DNA of 64,000 nt. Origin: Larix kaempferi (Eukaryota > Streptophyta > Pinopsida > Pinales > Pinaceae). This document shows positions 1 through 12,241 of this stretch, piece after piece. Location of the stretch: contig BSBM01000179.1 in assembly GCA_027924585.1 (NCBI GenBank), positions 14,480,501-14,544,500 of the forward strand, in the 5' to 3' direction. Below the pieces are notes generated by a model that was given only the letters and a program-made list of their open reading frames with translations, did no database searches and was not told the DNA's origin. Position 1 is the stretch's first letter. Every line of letters starts with the position of its first letter. The translations under genes were made by a program, and so were the position numbers.

Positions 1-547
1 AAAACCCAGTAAAAATATCATCCAAGTAAACAGAGTAGGCAAGCAAACCAAAAACCACTTTACCACTACACAAACTGAAAAGAAAAGCTAAGAAGGCTTC
101 AAGCAAATCAAAATGATCTGAACAGAAGTACAGAAGGCATCAAATCATCAAAAAATTCCAAAAAACACCCAAGAGACTTCAAACTGGGGTCAAGCACTAG
201 CAAAAAATCCAAACACAGTAAATTGCATGGGCATTGCAACAGACAACATGCATTCTGTGTGCAGGTCTGCATAAATGCAACACGTGTCTAGGGTACAAAG
301 TGCGCTGTTGTAACTAGCATGGAGTAGCGCACAGGTTCAGAAAGGCATAAAAGCAGAAAGACACCTAAAAAGCACTAAAGCAATCTAAAAGGACTCTCGA
401 GAGGTTACACAAGACCAATAAAAGACACCCTTGACACAAGGGTGTCTCAACATCAACAAAGAGGAAAAGCAAAAGAAGGAACAGACCCAACATCCAAAAA
501 TCAAACCCTACAACAAAAGGTTCAAACTTAAAGGGATGTGCACTATT

Positions 548-676
548 GTATACACTAGCAACCCGCGCACACATCAGAAAGTATGCAGGTTTTAATACTA
601 GAATCCCGCGCACACATCAAAAAGTATGCAGCTTTTAATACTAGCAATCTGTGAACACATCAAAAAGTATACAGGA
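548..676. repeat. 43-bp tandem repeat in the A1 leader
   Basis: About 2.8 units contain the motif CACATCAAAAAGTATGCAG, with starts near 568, 611 and 654. They lie in the untranslated leader of A1. Confidence 0.7.
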
Positions 677-966
677 AAAGTGCGCTACTGTGTGGTACAG
701 AAACCAACGCCTGCCAAGATAAGTGCATGACTGTGTTTGAGACAAAGCTGCGTTCATGACAAAAAATGCGCTACTGTGGGTACAATAAGCTAGTGCACAG
801 GGACTTAAAGAAAACAAAAAGGCCTTGCCAAAGTAGACTGAGATGAATCAAGATAGAAATAACAGGTAAAAATGACCTGTAAGACCTCTCAGAGAATCAA
901 AAAGACTGAAATAAACTGGAAGAAAACCTAAAAAGGTCTCCTAGAGCAGAAAAACAACCGGTCCCT

Positions 967-986
967 CCCCAACAGAGTCACGAGTC
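967..986 (-). other. Degenerate primer-binding site of A1
   Basis: Read on the minus strand, the bases next to the LTR give TCGTGACTCTGTTGGGGA. That is two changes from TGGCGACTCTGTTGGGGA, which matches the 3' end of plant tRNA-Arg. The tRNA assignment is from memory. Confidence 0.5.
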
Positions 987-1796
987 TGTTGTGCAGTAAA
1001 AATACCTTATAGTGAGGAGAAGACACTACCAACTTGGGTGGGATGACAGGTAAATACATTCATTGTATTGCATTTAGTTACTACAAATGGAAAGAGATCG
1101 AGATATCGAAAGAAGTACCTTTTTATCGATAGCTGGTCCTAGCTTTCACTTGATCCTCCGCTATGATGAACCTGCAACACAAAGTAAACCTTCCTCAGCG
1201 TATCTTGACTATAATAAATATGATGAAATAAGAAACAACTTAACAACAAATACAATTAGACATTAAACCAAATGAACATTCAATCTAATAGACATTCAAT
1301 TTGGGACGGGAAGGGTATTTCCACCTTTTATTGTCAAGGAAATGTAGAAAAGTACATATATACCTGATCTGTCCAGACACTTCCACAACCGAGTCTTGGG
1401 TTCCTGCTCTTCACAATGAATTGGGAATTCCTCCAATGTAACAACAGTTAAAGCATTCCTTCTAGGTTCCTCTGTCATGGATCCTCATTGTATTTATGGG
1501 ACAAGGTAGGAAGTTGGATTCGAGAGGTGGTTGAATTGGGAGGTTGGGGAAGTTTCAAAACCAACTTCAACTAATCCCAATTTGTAATCTTAATATATTT
1601 TTTCATTTCATCTTAAGATGTGCGTGGGTATGACATTAGCAAACCCATGCATGGTGTGCAACTAGTGCTCTCAATAGCTAGCGCATACAACTTTCAGGAT
1701 ATGTGCGCGGGTTGTCTATAGTGAAAATTGCACACATTAAGGATATGTGCACGGGTTTGCATTTATAAGAGTAGCACACATCCACTGAAATATGCA

Positions 1797-1837
<41 letters not shown>

Positions 1838-1969
1838 TCAGTTGAAGATGTGTGATCTCAACAGTAACTCATCCAAGGTCAACCTAGCTCTTCCATCCAT
1901 AGTGTCATTTTTTGTGATTGATAGAGCAATATGATCAGGGATGGAGAAGTGTATATTTGACCTATAACA
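987..1969 (-). repeat. 5' LTR of element A1
   Basis: The LTR starts TGTTGTGCAG and ends CCTATAACA on the plus strand, so it has the TG...CA ends of a retroviral LTR. It aligns along its length with 9110-10089 and with the split copy at 16736-17109 plus 39574-39874. It holds a pure (AT)n run at 1801-1834 that is absent from the A2 copy. Confidence 0.85.
1801..1834. repeat. (AT)17 microsatellite
   Basis: A pure AT dinucleotide run inside the A1 LTR. A second, shorter one lies near 7195-7213. Confidence 0.95.
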
Positions 1970-3423
1970 ATCCTTTATAATTGTCAATAAATTAAAATGG
2001 ATTCAAGGAAAATTATAATCGTATTCAAACTTCCAAAAATTGTGCTAAGTTGAAATAGTTTATATAATTTTGATCCAAAGTGTATTGAGTTGAACTTCTA
2101 AAAATGGTTTAGATTATGGTTGAATACGTATCTAGGTTGCATTACCCTAAATAAGATTTTGAGTTGCAAGTTTATCTCAAATCTCCTCTATGACTAAGAC
2201 TTTTTCATAGGTCATAAGAACATTATGTCACCTTAGTAAATTATTTATGTGTTCTTTATAGAGAATTCATATTCAAAATCATTAATAATATTTATCAAAT
2301 TCTCCAAGCTTTCAATATTTGTAGAAAAGTGGAAAGAAAAGTCATTACACTTGCTATAATTATTTGTGTAGGAAATGTTGGGGGAACCATTATGTGCATA
2401 TGCATATTAACAAAGATATCATAAACACCCAAAATTTGGATACTTTCTAGCTTGGAACATCTGCTTAATTTTAAAAACAAGCACACCGTGCAAATTGCAA
2501 TCATAAAGATATCAATATTGACCCAACTATCTAAAATGAGATAGACCTCTAAATATTTAGTTGTATTAACATGAAATAAACTCATTGACCTATTCTACCC
2601 TTCAATTTACCCTACAAATATTTCCTTCGCATACAGTTACGACTTTACTTACATTTATATGTTACACTTCTCTACAAGTAGGGATGGGAATGGTTATCCT
2701 TTGTCATGGTTTGTTCTATATCCTCTCATATGTATCCTCCTCTATCAGTTTAAAATAAACCAGAGATCTATGAGTTACAAAAAAATGTTGTTCTAATATT
2801 TAAATTTTTGGATCTATTTTCAAATATTATGCTTACTCATAAAATAATGAAAATCCTAAGCTTGCTTGTTCAAAGATAGATCTGCGCACATAAATATTTC
2901 AAAGGTCTAAATTATTTCATCAAAAATCTATATCAGCTCCAAAGGAAATATTTGTATTTTGTTTATGTACTCTGAGGTAGATATGTCACAAGACGAGAAC
3001 AAATACTTTTTGACTTTTTAAATAAAAGCTACAGATTTCAACATTTGATTTTGAGTATGTAACAAAAATGGAGCAGTGTGCAGGATGGTTATATATAGGT
3101 GCAAGCCATTTCTGTGCAGAAAGATGGTTTAACCATTTATCCTAGTCAAATTTCCCTAAAGTGTCTTATAAAGACTAAAAGCTTTACAATCTATCTGAAA
3201 TCAAAATCTATTGTCTATGAATACTATTTTTAAACTAAGTCTTTCTATAAATAAGACAAAAATCAAATTTCTTGCATGACTGCGAGCCTATGTAGTTCTA
3301 ACAATATACACGCTCTACAGATGATTTCTTCATAATGATGCTATATGAATATTTCCTAATGATAAATTATGAATAGATACAGAGCTTCAAGCTCTTTCTG
3401 AAGTCAAATACTTATGATGAGAA
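1970..3423. other. AT-rich spacer with no recognised feature
   Basis: This is A/T-rich sequence between the A1 LTR and element E'. Only short open frames with no family resemblance are present. I see no LTR end, RNA gene or convincing exon. It is probably older decayed DNA into which A1 and E' inserted. Confidence 0.5.
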
Positions 3424-4241
3424 TGTTGGGATATTCCTATACTCCATCCTAGTCCTAACAACATTCTCAATTTTTGCATTTTTAGTCATGCATGCATTTT
3501 GCATGCAGTCATGATTTTGCATGCATGCATGCATGCATCCCAGTCATTAGTCCCAGCACCTAGCCCTTAGTTATTTAGCCTCGGGAGCTTCTTTATGATC
3601 AGTTTTAGCCCTCCCAATTCTTAGTGTGCCCTGCATGCAATTGCATGCATCCCAGGTGCCCTCTCTCACCTACCACTCAGTTTCACTTCAGTTAGTTGAG
3701 TTATCTTTAGATATTTCCTTGATTTAAGGCTATACTGACTCTCAACTGACTGTATCACTCTGATGGACCTCCAGTGAGACTAGACTACCTATTCTGACTC
3801 CAGTTAGCTCCTCATGTGCCCTCCACTGAGCCTCCTTCATTCAGTTAGTGCCTCCATGTGCCAGTTACACCTACCACACTCAGTTAGACTCAGTTTGACA
3901 CCTAGTTGACAGTTACTTGTGCATTGGTGACTCCACTGATGATGATCAGGACTCCTAGTTGTGCTTTGATGACACTCCATTGATCTGATGATCACTCCAT
4001 GGAGGCTAATTTGAATTGCCACCTTGGCATTCGAATCCTGACCATTGTATTATTTATTTGTCCATATTGTGATTAATGAATTAGTGTGTGCTGTTATTCT
4101 GCTTCTATCTGAGTTCTACTGTATCATAATTCTATTGGTCCTTTACACTACGTGACCACTCTTCTTCTATTTTCCTGCTTAATCTCAATCTTTCTTGTGA
4201 GGTATACATCATCTCTTAGATCTGCTGTGACGATTTTCACA
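3424..4241 (+). repeat. 5' LTR of E'
   Basis: 818 bp, TGTTGGGATATTCC to GATTTTCACA. It is similar to 6320-7125 and to the inverted copies at 47648-48496 and 49906-50743. It contains clustered TGCATGCA (RY-type) motifs near 3487-3540. Confidence 0.9.
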
Positions 4242-4253
4242 TGGTATTAGAGC
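4242..4253 (+). other. PBS of E' (initiator tRNA-Met type)
   Basis: TGGTATTAGAGC follows the LTR directly. It differs by one base from the classical TGGTATCAGAGC; the E copy has the unmutated form. Confidence 0.85.
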
Positions 4254-4409
4254 ATGTTGAGAGTATAGTCTATCTCCATTCCTGAGAGTTTTTTGCGGGT
4301 TATTATCAAGATTTTGAGTGCAGTAGTTGCAGCAGTTTCTGCACTTTTGCAGTAGTAGCAGTTGTAGATGTTTTCTATTGTTTTTTGCAGGTCTTCTAAA
4401 ACATCTTCC

Positions 4410-6133
4410 ATGAATCCGGAAGGAATTACTCCTCTCTCTCCATTAAACTATGATGAATGGAAACCAAAGATTATAGCACATTTGAAGAGACATGGTCTCT
4501 TTGATTATTGTTTTGAAAGAGAGTTTGAATCCTCTGAAGAAGAGAATGACTGGTTAAATGAAGGTGACAGAGCCGATGTAGCCATGTTGTTTTCTATGTC
4601 TCGATGCATGGTACACCACTTCCTTTCTGTTGTGTTAAATTTTGAGCATTAATTCACAATACTCTAGGATCTTCACTGAGAGAATAACATATACAGTATA
4701 TCAATGCATAACAATCACAATAAGCATGAGACACAAGAGACACATAGTTTCCGTGGGGAAAACCCTAAGGTGAAAAACCCCACAACTTCCTCAGAGATAG
4801 AGAGAGCAATGGCTCAACAAAAGTACAACCAAAATACACTTGAGATAGTCTCCTAGAAGCAGATGATCCTCCTCCTCACTAGTGCACCACTTTCTGAGTG
4901 AGAGAGAGATGACTTTCTGAATGATCTAAATAGAGATATCCTGATCTCTATTTATACTAACATGTTTTCCCAGTGACCTTATGGGGCCGACTTGTCTATC
5001 TAGGTACATCCACAATATAATATATATTTTAGGGCCGACCCCACACGTGGTGGTCTAATAACCCATCGGCAAGTACACACACTTGCGACACTTGTCAATC
5101 CACATGACGACACTTCCTTATAAAGGAATAACACATCTCTAATAAGGGTACAATAAGTATATATGAAATACATAGATGAAATACATTCCGAAGTTACATA
5201 TACAACAACATGTTGAATCTCCAAAAGAGCTATGGGCCCATCTGGATGAAAGATTTGGCAAACATAATGAAGGGATTGGTCCAAACCATTTTGATAGCAA
5301 GCCCACTATTTCATTCTCACTCCTTGATGGTCTCTCTGATCATGAATCAGTATCAAACATATCTCATATTGAAGTTGTCCACAAAGAAGAATAACTTGTA
5401 GATTCTACACTCATGCTCCAAGTTTCTTCTATTTCGAATTATGTGCTAGCTCACACTCTAGAAACTGCAGAGGTTCCTAAATCCTCTCTTTCACAAGAGT
5501 ATGTTGATTTCATCATGATCTATTGAATGTTTCGGAGGTCAAATCAGAAATTGGAGGTAATGCATTCTCTCTCCTTGATCACTCACCTATTATGTACTAC
5601 TATATGATCATTTGTACATGCTCTCAGAAGTTTATTGAAGATGTAGGGAACTTCGATTCGCTTGGGATAACTTCTCATGCATTTTATGGTTTTGATCTCA
5701 CCTCTATTGGTTCAAAGGAGATCTCAAGAAACCATTCATTAAGTCTTGGAGATGATTTAAAATCCAAGCAATCACTACTTGGGATAATTTCTCATGCATA
5801 TCATGGTTTTGATCCCACCTCTAATGGTTCAAAGGAGATATCATGAAACCATTATTCAAGTCTTGGATCTGATTTGGATTCAAAGCATTCACTATCATGT
5901 GATGGTTCTTTGTCCATAATCTCACCTATGATGGTTCGAAGGAGAAAAGAAAATACTATCTACACATTCATGGTTTTGATCCTACCTTAGCTGATTCAAA
6001 TCACAGGTTCCAGGATAATCCTCATACTTTTGGATTTGTTCTCATCACATTCGATCTGAAGAGCAAGTACAAGCACATGTTTTTTGAGCATGATCCACTT
6101 CTTCCCCAGAAGAAGATACCTCTAGACATATGA
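4410..6133 (+). pseudogene. Gag-like ORF of E', split by a solo LTR
   Basis: The N-terminal part (4410-4632) resembles Copia gag proteins (NYDEWKP, then an acidic stretch FEREFESSEEEND). Frame is lost at the solo LTR (4633-5210), and similarity to the E gag resumes at 5211. The C-terminal part carries a roughly 40-residue unit with the motif ISHAxxGFDxxSxGSKEIS, present twice here and once in E. A TAA follows KEE near 5392, with further stops and at least one frameshift before the end at 6131-6133. A pyrimidine tract ending GCAG|G lies 20 bases before the ATG. The C-terminal domain is unknown to me. It no longer encodes an intact protein. Confidence 0.75.
4633..5210 (-). mobile_element. Solo LTR of Copia family F
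   Basis: 578 bp from TGTTAAATTTTGAGC to ACAACAACA, flanked by TSD TGTTG (4628-4632 and 5211-5215). It matches the LTRs of element F at 38975-39573 and 17110-32870. A lone LTR with intact TSD implies insertion followed by LTR-LTR recombination. It interrupts the E' gag, so it is younger than E'. Confidence 0.93.
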
Positions 6134-6310
6134 CCAAGCATCACACCTGCTTGAGTTTGGAGCATTTATTTTTGGTGTGCCCTACAGTCTATTTTGAGGG
6201 GGGGTATTTTTCCCATGAGGTTTTCCCCATTTCCTCGGTTTATTGACTGTTATTATTATTCATTGTATTGGGTGACCTTTGTTCTCAGTTACTAGGTCCC
6301 ATGATGGATT

Positions 6311-6319
6311 AAGGGGGGG
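6311..6319 (+). other. PPT of E'
   Basis: AAGGGGGGG immediately before the 3' LTR, the expected plus-strand priming site. Confidence 0.85.
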
Positions 6320-7125
6320 TGTTGGGATATTCCTATACTCCAACATAGTCCTAATATCATTCTCCATTTTTGCATTTTCAGTCATGCATGCATTTTGCAT
6401 GCAGTCATGATTTTGCATGCATCCCAGTCATTAGTCCCAGCACCTATCCCTAAGTTAGCTAGCCCTGAGAGCTTCTTTCTGATCAGTTTTATCCCTCCTA
6501 GTGCTTAGTGCACCCTACATGAAATTGCATGCATCCCAGGTGCCCTCTCTCACCTACCACTTAGTTGCACTTAAGTTAGTTGCGTTATCATTATATCTTT
6601 CCTTGATTTAAGGCTAGACTGACTCTCAAATGACTGTAGCACTCTGATGGACCTCCAGTGAGACTAAACTTCCTATTCTGACTCCAGTTAGCTCCTCATG
6701 CACCCTCCACTGAGGCTCCTTCATTCAGTTAGTGCCTCCATGTGCCAGTTACACCTACCACACTCAGTTAGACTTAGTTTGACACTTGTTTGACAATTAC
6801 TTGTGCATTGATGACTCCACTGATGATGATCAGGACTCCTAGTTGTGCTTTGATGACACTCCATTGATCTGATGATCACTCCATCAAGGCTAATTTGAAT
6901 TGCCACCTTGGAATTTGAATCCTCACCATTGTATTATTTATTTGTCCATATTGTGATTAATGAATTAGTGTGTGATGCTATTCTGCTTCCATCTGAGTTC
7001 TATTGTATCATAATTATGTTGGTCCTTTACACTGTGTGACCACTCTTCTTCTATTTTCCTTCTTTATCTTAATCTTTCTTGTGAGGTATACATCATCTCT
7101 TAGATTTGCTGTGAGGATTTTCACA
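6320..7125 (+). repeat. 3' LTR of E'
   Basis: 806 bp, same ends as the 5' LTR, followed by the TSD GAGAA. Confidence 0.9.
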
Positions 7126-7130
7126 GAGAA

Positions 7131-8104
7131 GACACCTAAACTATCATATGAATCATAAACTAGACACAAATGAAAAGCTTTTAACATTCACGCAGACATA
7201 TATATATATATATTCACATGTATTAACCTAAAACTGAATATACAAGATGTCTGGAAAAGAGATCTATCAACAGGAAGAAATACACAAACATGGATTCGAA
7301 GGTGGGCCCCCCTCCAAACTCTGTTAAGCTAGAAATTAAGAGCACGAATGAAAGTGCAGAAGCATATTTTATTATTCTGATTCAAGAATCACAGCATCTA
7401 TGTATATATCCTCTATATCTGATGAGTCTTATAGTAAGTATTTATAGGCTAAATCATGGGTCGACCCTTAAAATAGTTACTAGAAACCGTAAAATGAACA
7501 GATGGCAGTAGAGACCTAATATCATTGTAGTTTATCCACATTTTCAGCCACGAATCTTCAGGCTGTGCATAACTAGGGTTGCAACTCCCGGAGGAATTTG
7601 AGCAATAGTTGGTAAATGATAGTATTCAAAGGTATAGCAAGGAAAAACCATAAATGCATTTCAACCACATCTTTTATCCTTTGAACCACTGTTCCTATGT
7701 TCCCCTCGTGTCAGATTGGGTGTTGGATTAGGTGTTGGATCGACCAGACAAGAAAGAGTGGGAAATCTGCATAGTAAACAAAGATTCTATACCAAGCAAT
7801 CATTTGTTAGATGTGAGATTTTTGAAATCCCTTTAAAAAAATGGAATAGATAAAATAATAGTGAGATCTACCTTATCAAAGGCTTCATAGAGTAGTCTTC
7901 AAAGTTTATATGAATGAAGCCAAAATGGATGATAAGCATATAGAAAGCTTGATCAAAATGCTTGGTTCCTTATATAACTAGACTTGAAATTTAGTCAAGA
8001 CATAGACAAAATAGGAGGCCATCATCTCCCCCACACCAAAGATCTTGCATGTCCCAATGCAAGTGAGAAAAATTGATAACAAAAAAAGGGTGATATGATT
8101 TTAA
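7131..8104. other. Spacer right of E' with no recognised gene
   Basis: A/T-rich DNA with a short (AT)n at 7195-7213 and a 73-codon plus-strand frame at 7290-7511 that matches nothing I know. It is likely the continuation of the DNA left of E'. Confidence 0.4.
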
Positions 8105-9042
8105 TCAAACGCCTGAGGCATTGACCAACACCTGTACTTGAGGAGGATATGGAACGGGATTTGGTTGAGCTTTCATAATTTCATTCAGTTGTCTCTCCTT
8201 CTTCTTCAATTTTTTCCTCAAGCTCTGGTTAGATCCAATCATATCATCAACTAGTTTTTGTAAAGAAGCAACTTTGGTTTTCAAATTTTCATTTTCTCTC
8301 TTGAGGTGTCGAGTTAGAAAAACATACTCTTGATTTTTATCTGTGAGCTTCTCATTCCTCTTTTGAAAATAATCACTTGAAGACAGCTTAGCAGTCGACT
8401 TAGCCAATTCATGTTTAGAATTTGAGATAGAGCGCATAAGTAGCAAGGATTCTTTAACAGAATGTGACAGAGAATTTGAAGGGACATACTAAGATGCAGT
8501 GGAATGAGAATCTTTCAGTTGAGGCAAGTGAGTAGATGACGAAATTTGAACCAGATCTAGTTCAAAAGAATTTTCAAGAACATGCCCCGATGCTTTTTTC
8601 TGAGCATCCATACTACAAGTAAACCGGCGATCAGGTTGGCTATCATTCCCTTTTGAAATTTTTTATTCTCTATGTTCTTGGTTACTAAAGGAATCACCCT
8701 CATCTCTTGGTGTCTCTTAGGATTGGCTCTCCCTCCCTTTGTTCGACGTTTGGCTTCCCCCTTCTGTCCATGATTCTCAGGCTGAGAATTCAGAATCGCC
8801 ACTGATTTGGGGTCCTTATCTAAATGCACAGAGGGTGATTGGACGGGGTGATCAGAGATAGGAGGAATCTCCACATCATTAACTACAGGGAAGATGGCAT
8901 GTGGATTGGAAATCACATGTAGACACTGATCCCAGGTATGGTTCTACTTCCTTAATTCAGCCAAAATCAGAATTTTGATAAGGCCATGGTGATATAGAAT
9001 ACGGGTAGGGTTCTCTGTATTTTTCTAGACTTGGGAAGCCAT
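8105..9042 (-). pseudogene. Decayed ORF of unknown family with a C-terminal coiled coil
   Basis: A minus-strand frame begins with ATG at 9042 and runs to about 8105. It is broken by two early TAG codons before 8916, by one single-base frameshift near 8650 (at a run of A after KKFQKG), and by one TAG near 8490. Allowing for these, it would be about 310 residues: a short N-terminal domain with YHHG and TWDQCL, a basic middle (KGEAKRRTKGGRANPKRH), and a charged heptad-rich helix (about 8420-8160) ending in a Pro-rich tail. I do not recognise the family. It lies 68 bp from the left end of A2. It could be an extra ORF of another retroelement, or a host gene relic. Confidence 0.5.
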
Positions 9043-9109
9043 TTTATTCAAACTTTTCCAGAAATAAAATGGAAAATTAATTAGCTTTGCAAATTCGAAA
9101 TGAGCCAGT

Positions 9110-10089
9110 TGTTGTGCAGGATTTCTACCTTATAGTGAGGAGATGGACACTACCAACTCGGTGGGGTTGTCAGGTAAATACATTAATTGCATTACAAGTA
9201 GTTCATACAAATGACAGAGAACGGGATATAGAAAGACATACCTTTAACTGACGGCTGGTCCTAGCCTTCACTTGATCTCCCGCTTGATATCCCGCTTGAT
9301 TAACCTGCAATACAAAGGATACCTTCCTCAGTGTATCTTGACTATATATAAATATGATGAAATCAGAAAGTGATTTAACATCAAATATAATCAGATATTA
9401 ATCCAAATAGACATACAATCTAATAGACATCTGATTTGGGACAGGAAGGGTATTTCGACCTTTTTATTGTAAAAGAAACATGAATTAGTAGAATATCCCT
9501 GACGTGTCGAGATGTTTCTACAACCAAGTCCTGGGCTCCTGGTCTTCACAATGACTTGGGACTTTCCTCCAGTGTAACAACCCTTAATGCCTTCTTTCTA
9601 GGTCTTTCTATCTAATCTCCTCTCATGGATCCTCCTTGTATTTATGGGACAAGGTAGGTAGTTGTAATCGAGGGGTAGTTGTATTGGAAGGTTGGGGAAG
9701 TTACAGAACCAACTTCAACTAATCCCAATTCATCAATTTAATATATTTTTGATTTCATCTTTAAGATGTGCGTGAGTTTCCTCAAGGCATAGTAGCGCAC
9801 AGGACGCAACTTTAGTGTTTTACAACAAGTGCTTGCATCTTTTCAAAGGTGTGCGCTAGTTTCTCTTGAGTAAAGTAGGGCATACTAGCAGATGTGAGCT
9901 GGTTTACTGCCCAAAAAGTAGTGCACATGTCAAAAGATTACAGAAATCAGGGAAATTCTCAGCTGAAGAGAGTAGGTTCAGTCCATACATCATCCAGGGA
10001 AATCTAGCTCTTCAATCCATGTAGTCCTTTTGTGTGATCGATAGCATAATGCGATCACGGACGGAGAAGTGCATATTTGACCTATAATA
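9110..10089 (-). repeat. 3' LTR of A2
   Basis: 980 bp, TGTTGTGCAGG to CCTATAATA (terminal CA changed to TA). It is homologous to 987-1969 over its length. Confidence 0.87.
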
Positions 10090-10110
10090 GATGCCCCCTA
10101 ATGTGTGAGG
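10090..10110 (-). other. PPT of A2
   Basis: On the minus strand this reads CACATTAGGGGGCATC up to the LTR. The same block with AGGGGGCAATC adjoins the 3' LTRs of B (18103 on) and of H (46041-46058), which ties the three together. Confidence 0.75.
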
Positions 10111-12241
10111 TCAGAGGGAAACGATGGTCGAAATACATTATAAGTCCAAGTCAGAGGAGGAGCAAGAAACCTCAGAACCAAGTCACAAAAAACACCTAAA
10201 ACAACGATCAAGGTCAATGAGCAATTACAATCTTGACATCATATAGATCATGGCCACTACAATACAAGCGTGGATCCATGTCAAATTGAGAGATCATAGC
10301 CATAACAACAAGCTGGCTCTATGTCTCATAAAGAACCAAAATGAGTGAGACTCAGTCTTGCGCAACTTGGGTGATAGCATAAATATGGTGATGCTATCAT
10401 AGTCCCAAGGTCTTCATCCAAAACAACCCAAGGTACAAACCCTAACCATGCGAATAAATGAGTTGAAGTCGAACATGGGGGGTATCGTTTGATTACTGGT
10501 CATTGATGTATACCATTAACAAATGCGAGGACTTGCATCGATAATGATAATGGGGTCCAAGGTACCTAGTACGATCCAACAAGTGTGAATAAGAGGACTT
10601 GAAGTTGAACACTTGAGGAACCTGTTGAATAAGAGACATTGATGTATTCTCATTTATTCAACAGTGAGGGAAACTGCCACTGATGACTGCAATCCCCAAG
10701 GTACTAACCGAAACTCTAAAATTCATTTCCAGAGCATAATGAGCTGAAGTCGATGGGAAGAAGTCCATTGGAAGGGAGGCCTTAATGCATCCTCCATCAT
10801 TCAACATGAGGAACACTCAAAAGGTATGAGCTGATGTGGAGTAGGACAAGTAACAAGATGAAACAAATTGACACCAGGATGGCCGACACATGAAGTCAAG
10901 GTAAACTGCAGAATGACCGACACAGGCTGTATCCTTGAACAGTGAGCACGACACAAAGTGACTTAGGCAGATTTTAACATAAGAGGGAAATGATATAAGC
11001 CTACAATATAGGATACATTGACACACCCTCCATATGATTGGAAGAATAACCAATCGGGGTAGTTGACAACTCGGGGATCAAGTTCACCCTAAGGCCAAAA
11101 ACTAAAAACCCAACTGACATGAAAGACTCAAGTAGGTGCTGTGTTCAAGGATATGAATGACGTAACTTCCTTTGAAACTGAAAAAGATGTGATATACCGT
11201 CATTATCCCTTAGTCTTTTTGGTAAAAGAATATCTGTCTTGTTGTTTTAATGAGTCCAAGAAGAAAAGGAAACTCAATAGGTCCAACCATGTAAAAAATT
11301 TAACGAGCCCATGGGAAGAAGACTCAGGACCTTCTTCATTGTTTACAGAGTTCGAAGAAGAGATAGAAGAATACTCTATAATACTAATCTCTGGATTTTA
11401 ATATCGAGCCGAGATCTGTTCTTGCTCGCTGGTGTTTTCAATTTTAAGGAGTCTGAAAAACTTAAACAATAACTCCATACACCTACTCGTGCATCTTAAT
11501 ATCGAGCCCAAGTAGGTTAATCCTCGCTGGTGTTTTCCTATTTATAGAGTCTGAAAAACTTAAACAATCCTCTATATACCGTCTCATGGATTTCACATCG
11601 AGCCTGAGTAGGTGAATGCTCGCTTGGTGTTTTCATGTTTCGAGATCCTGAAAACCCTAAAGAAGGCTCCAAAAGGTCATTTTTCGTACAGTTAGTCTCC
11701 TCCCCCGAAAAAAGTATAAAACAATGAGAGAAGAACTCTTCTAGCCACGGATGAGTAGAGTATTCATTTTCCATAAATAATTTGCAAAAGTTTGGAAAAG
11801 GGTTAAACTTATACTTAAGCGGATGCCACTTCAAATCCTTTAATGAGTCTGAAAGGAAAACTATACTCGTCAATATTGTCATATTTAAAGAGTCAAACAA
11901 GAGCGTGAAAGAACTCTATAAAGATATTTTTCGTAAAGTTTTAATGAGCCCGAAAAAGTAAACTCGTGACCTCCTTACTGTTTTTAATAAGGTCAAAGGA
12001 GATACAGAAAAATGCTCATAACTTCGTTACTATTTTTAACGAGCTCGAAGTGAAGGTTGAAGAATGCTCATAACCTCATTGTTTTTACCGAGCTCAAAGT
12101 GAAGGTGGAAGAATGCTCATAACTTCGTTAGTGTTTTTAACGAGCTCGAAGTGAAGGTGGAAGAAATGCTCGTAACTTCCTTACTATTTTTAACGAGCTC
12201 GAAGTGAAGGTGGAAGAATGCTCATAACTTCCTTACTGTTT
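10111..12241 (-). other. 3' untranslated region of A2
   Basis: Non-coding sequence between the protease region and the PPT. It has dispersed copies of a GAGTCTGAAAA / CGAGC motif family (11400-11650), also seen in the B elements near 19450-19570 and 28710-28830. No polymerase or integrase similarity was found on either strand. Confidence 0.6.

Larger units (their letters stand above)
1..1969 (-). mobile_element. Element A1: 5' part of a non-autonomous LTR retrotransposon
   Basis: This is the 5' end of a minus-strand element that continues beyond the left edge. Its 5' LTR (987-1969) is about the same length as the A2 LTR at 9110-10089 (983 versus 980 bp) and can be aligned to it throughout. 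The leader at 1-986 resembles the A2 leader; for example, the stretch near 230-300 matches 16390-16450. A degenerate tRNA-Arg-type primer site lies just left of the LTR. No coding sequence of the element falls inside the window. The right flank after the LTR (1970 on) lacks the PPT seen beside the A2 left LTR, which confirms that this LTR is the 5' one. Confidence 0.8.
3424..7125 (+). mobile_element. Element E': gag-only LTR retrotransposon (TR-GAG-like)
   Basis: A complete plus-strand element. It has LTRs at 3424-4241 and 6320-7125, TSD GAGAA at 3419-3423 and 7126-7130, a PBS for initiator tRNA-Met at 4242-4253, and a G-rich PPT at 6311-6319. Its only coding region is a Copia-type gag, with no protease, integrase or reverse transcriptase. 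It is 3.7 kb long, of which 583 bp is a later solo LTR of family F plus its TSD. The minus-strand copy E at 47648-50743 has the same architecture, so this is a propagating non-autonomous family and not a chance deletion. Confidence 0.9.

Noticed and set aside
3837-4022. Minus-strand frame repeated at 6721-6906
   Set aside because: It lies in both LTRs of E' and is antisense to transcription; the similarity reflects LTR identity.
987-10089. A1 and A2 left LTRs as the two ends of one element
   Set aside because: The PBS lies left of 987 and the PPT lies right of 10089, so they are the 5' LTR of one element and the 3' LTR of another.
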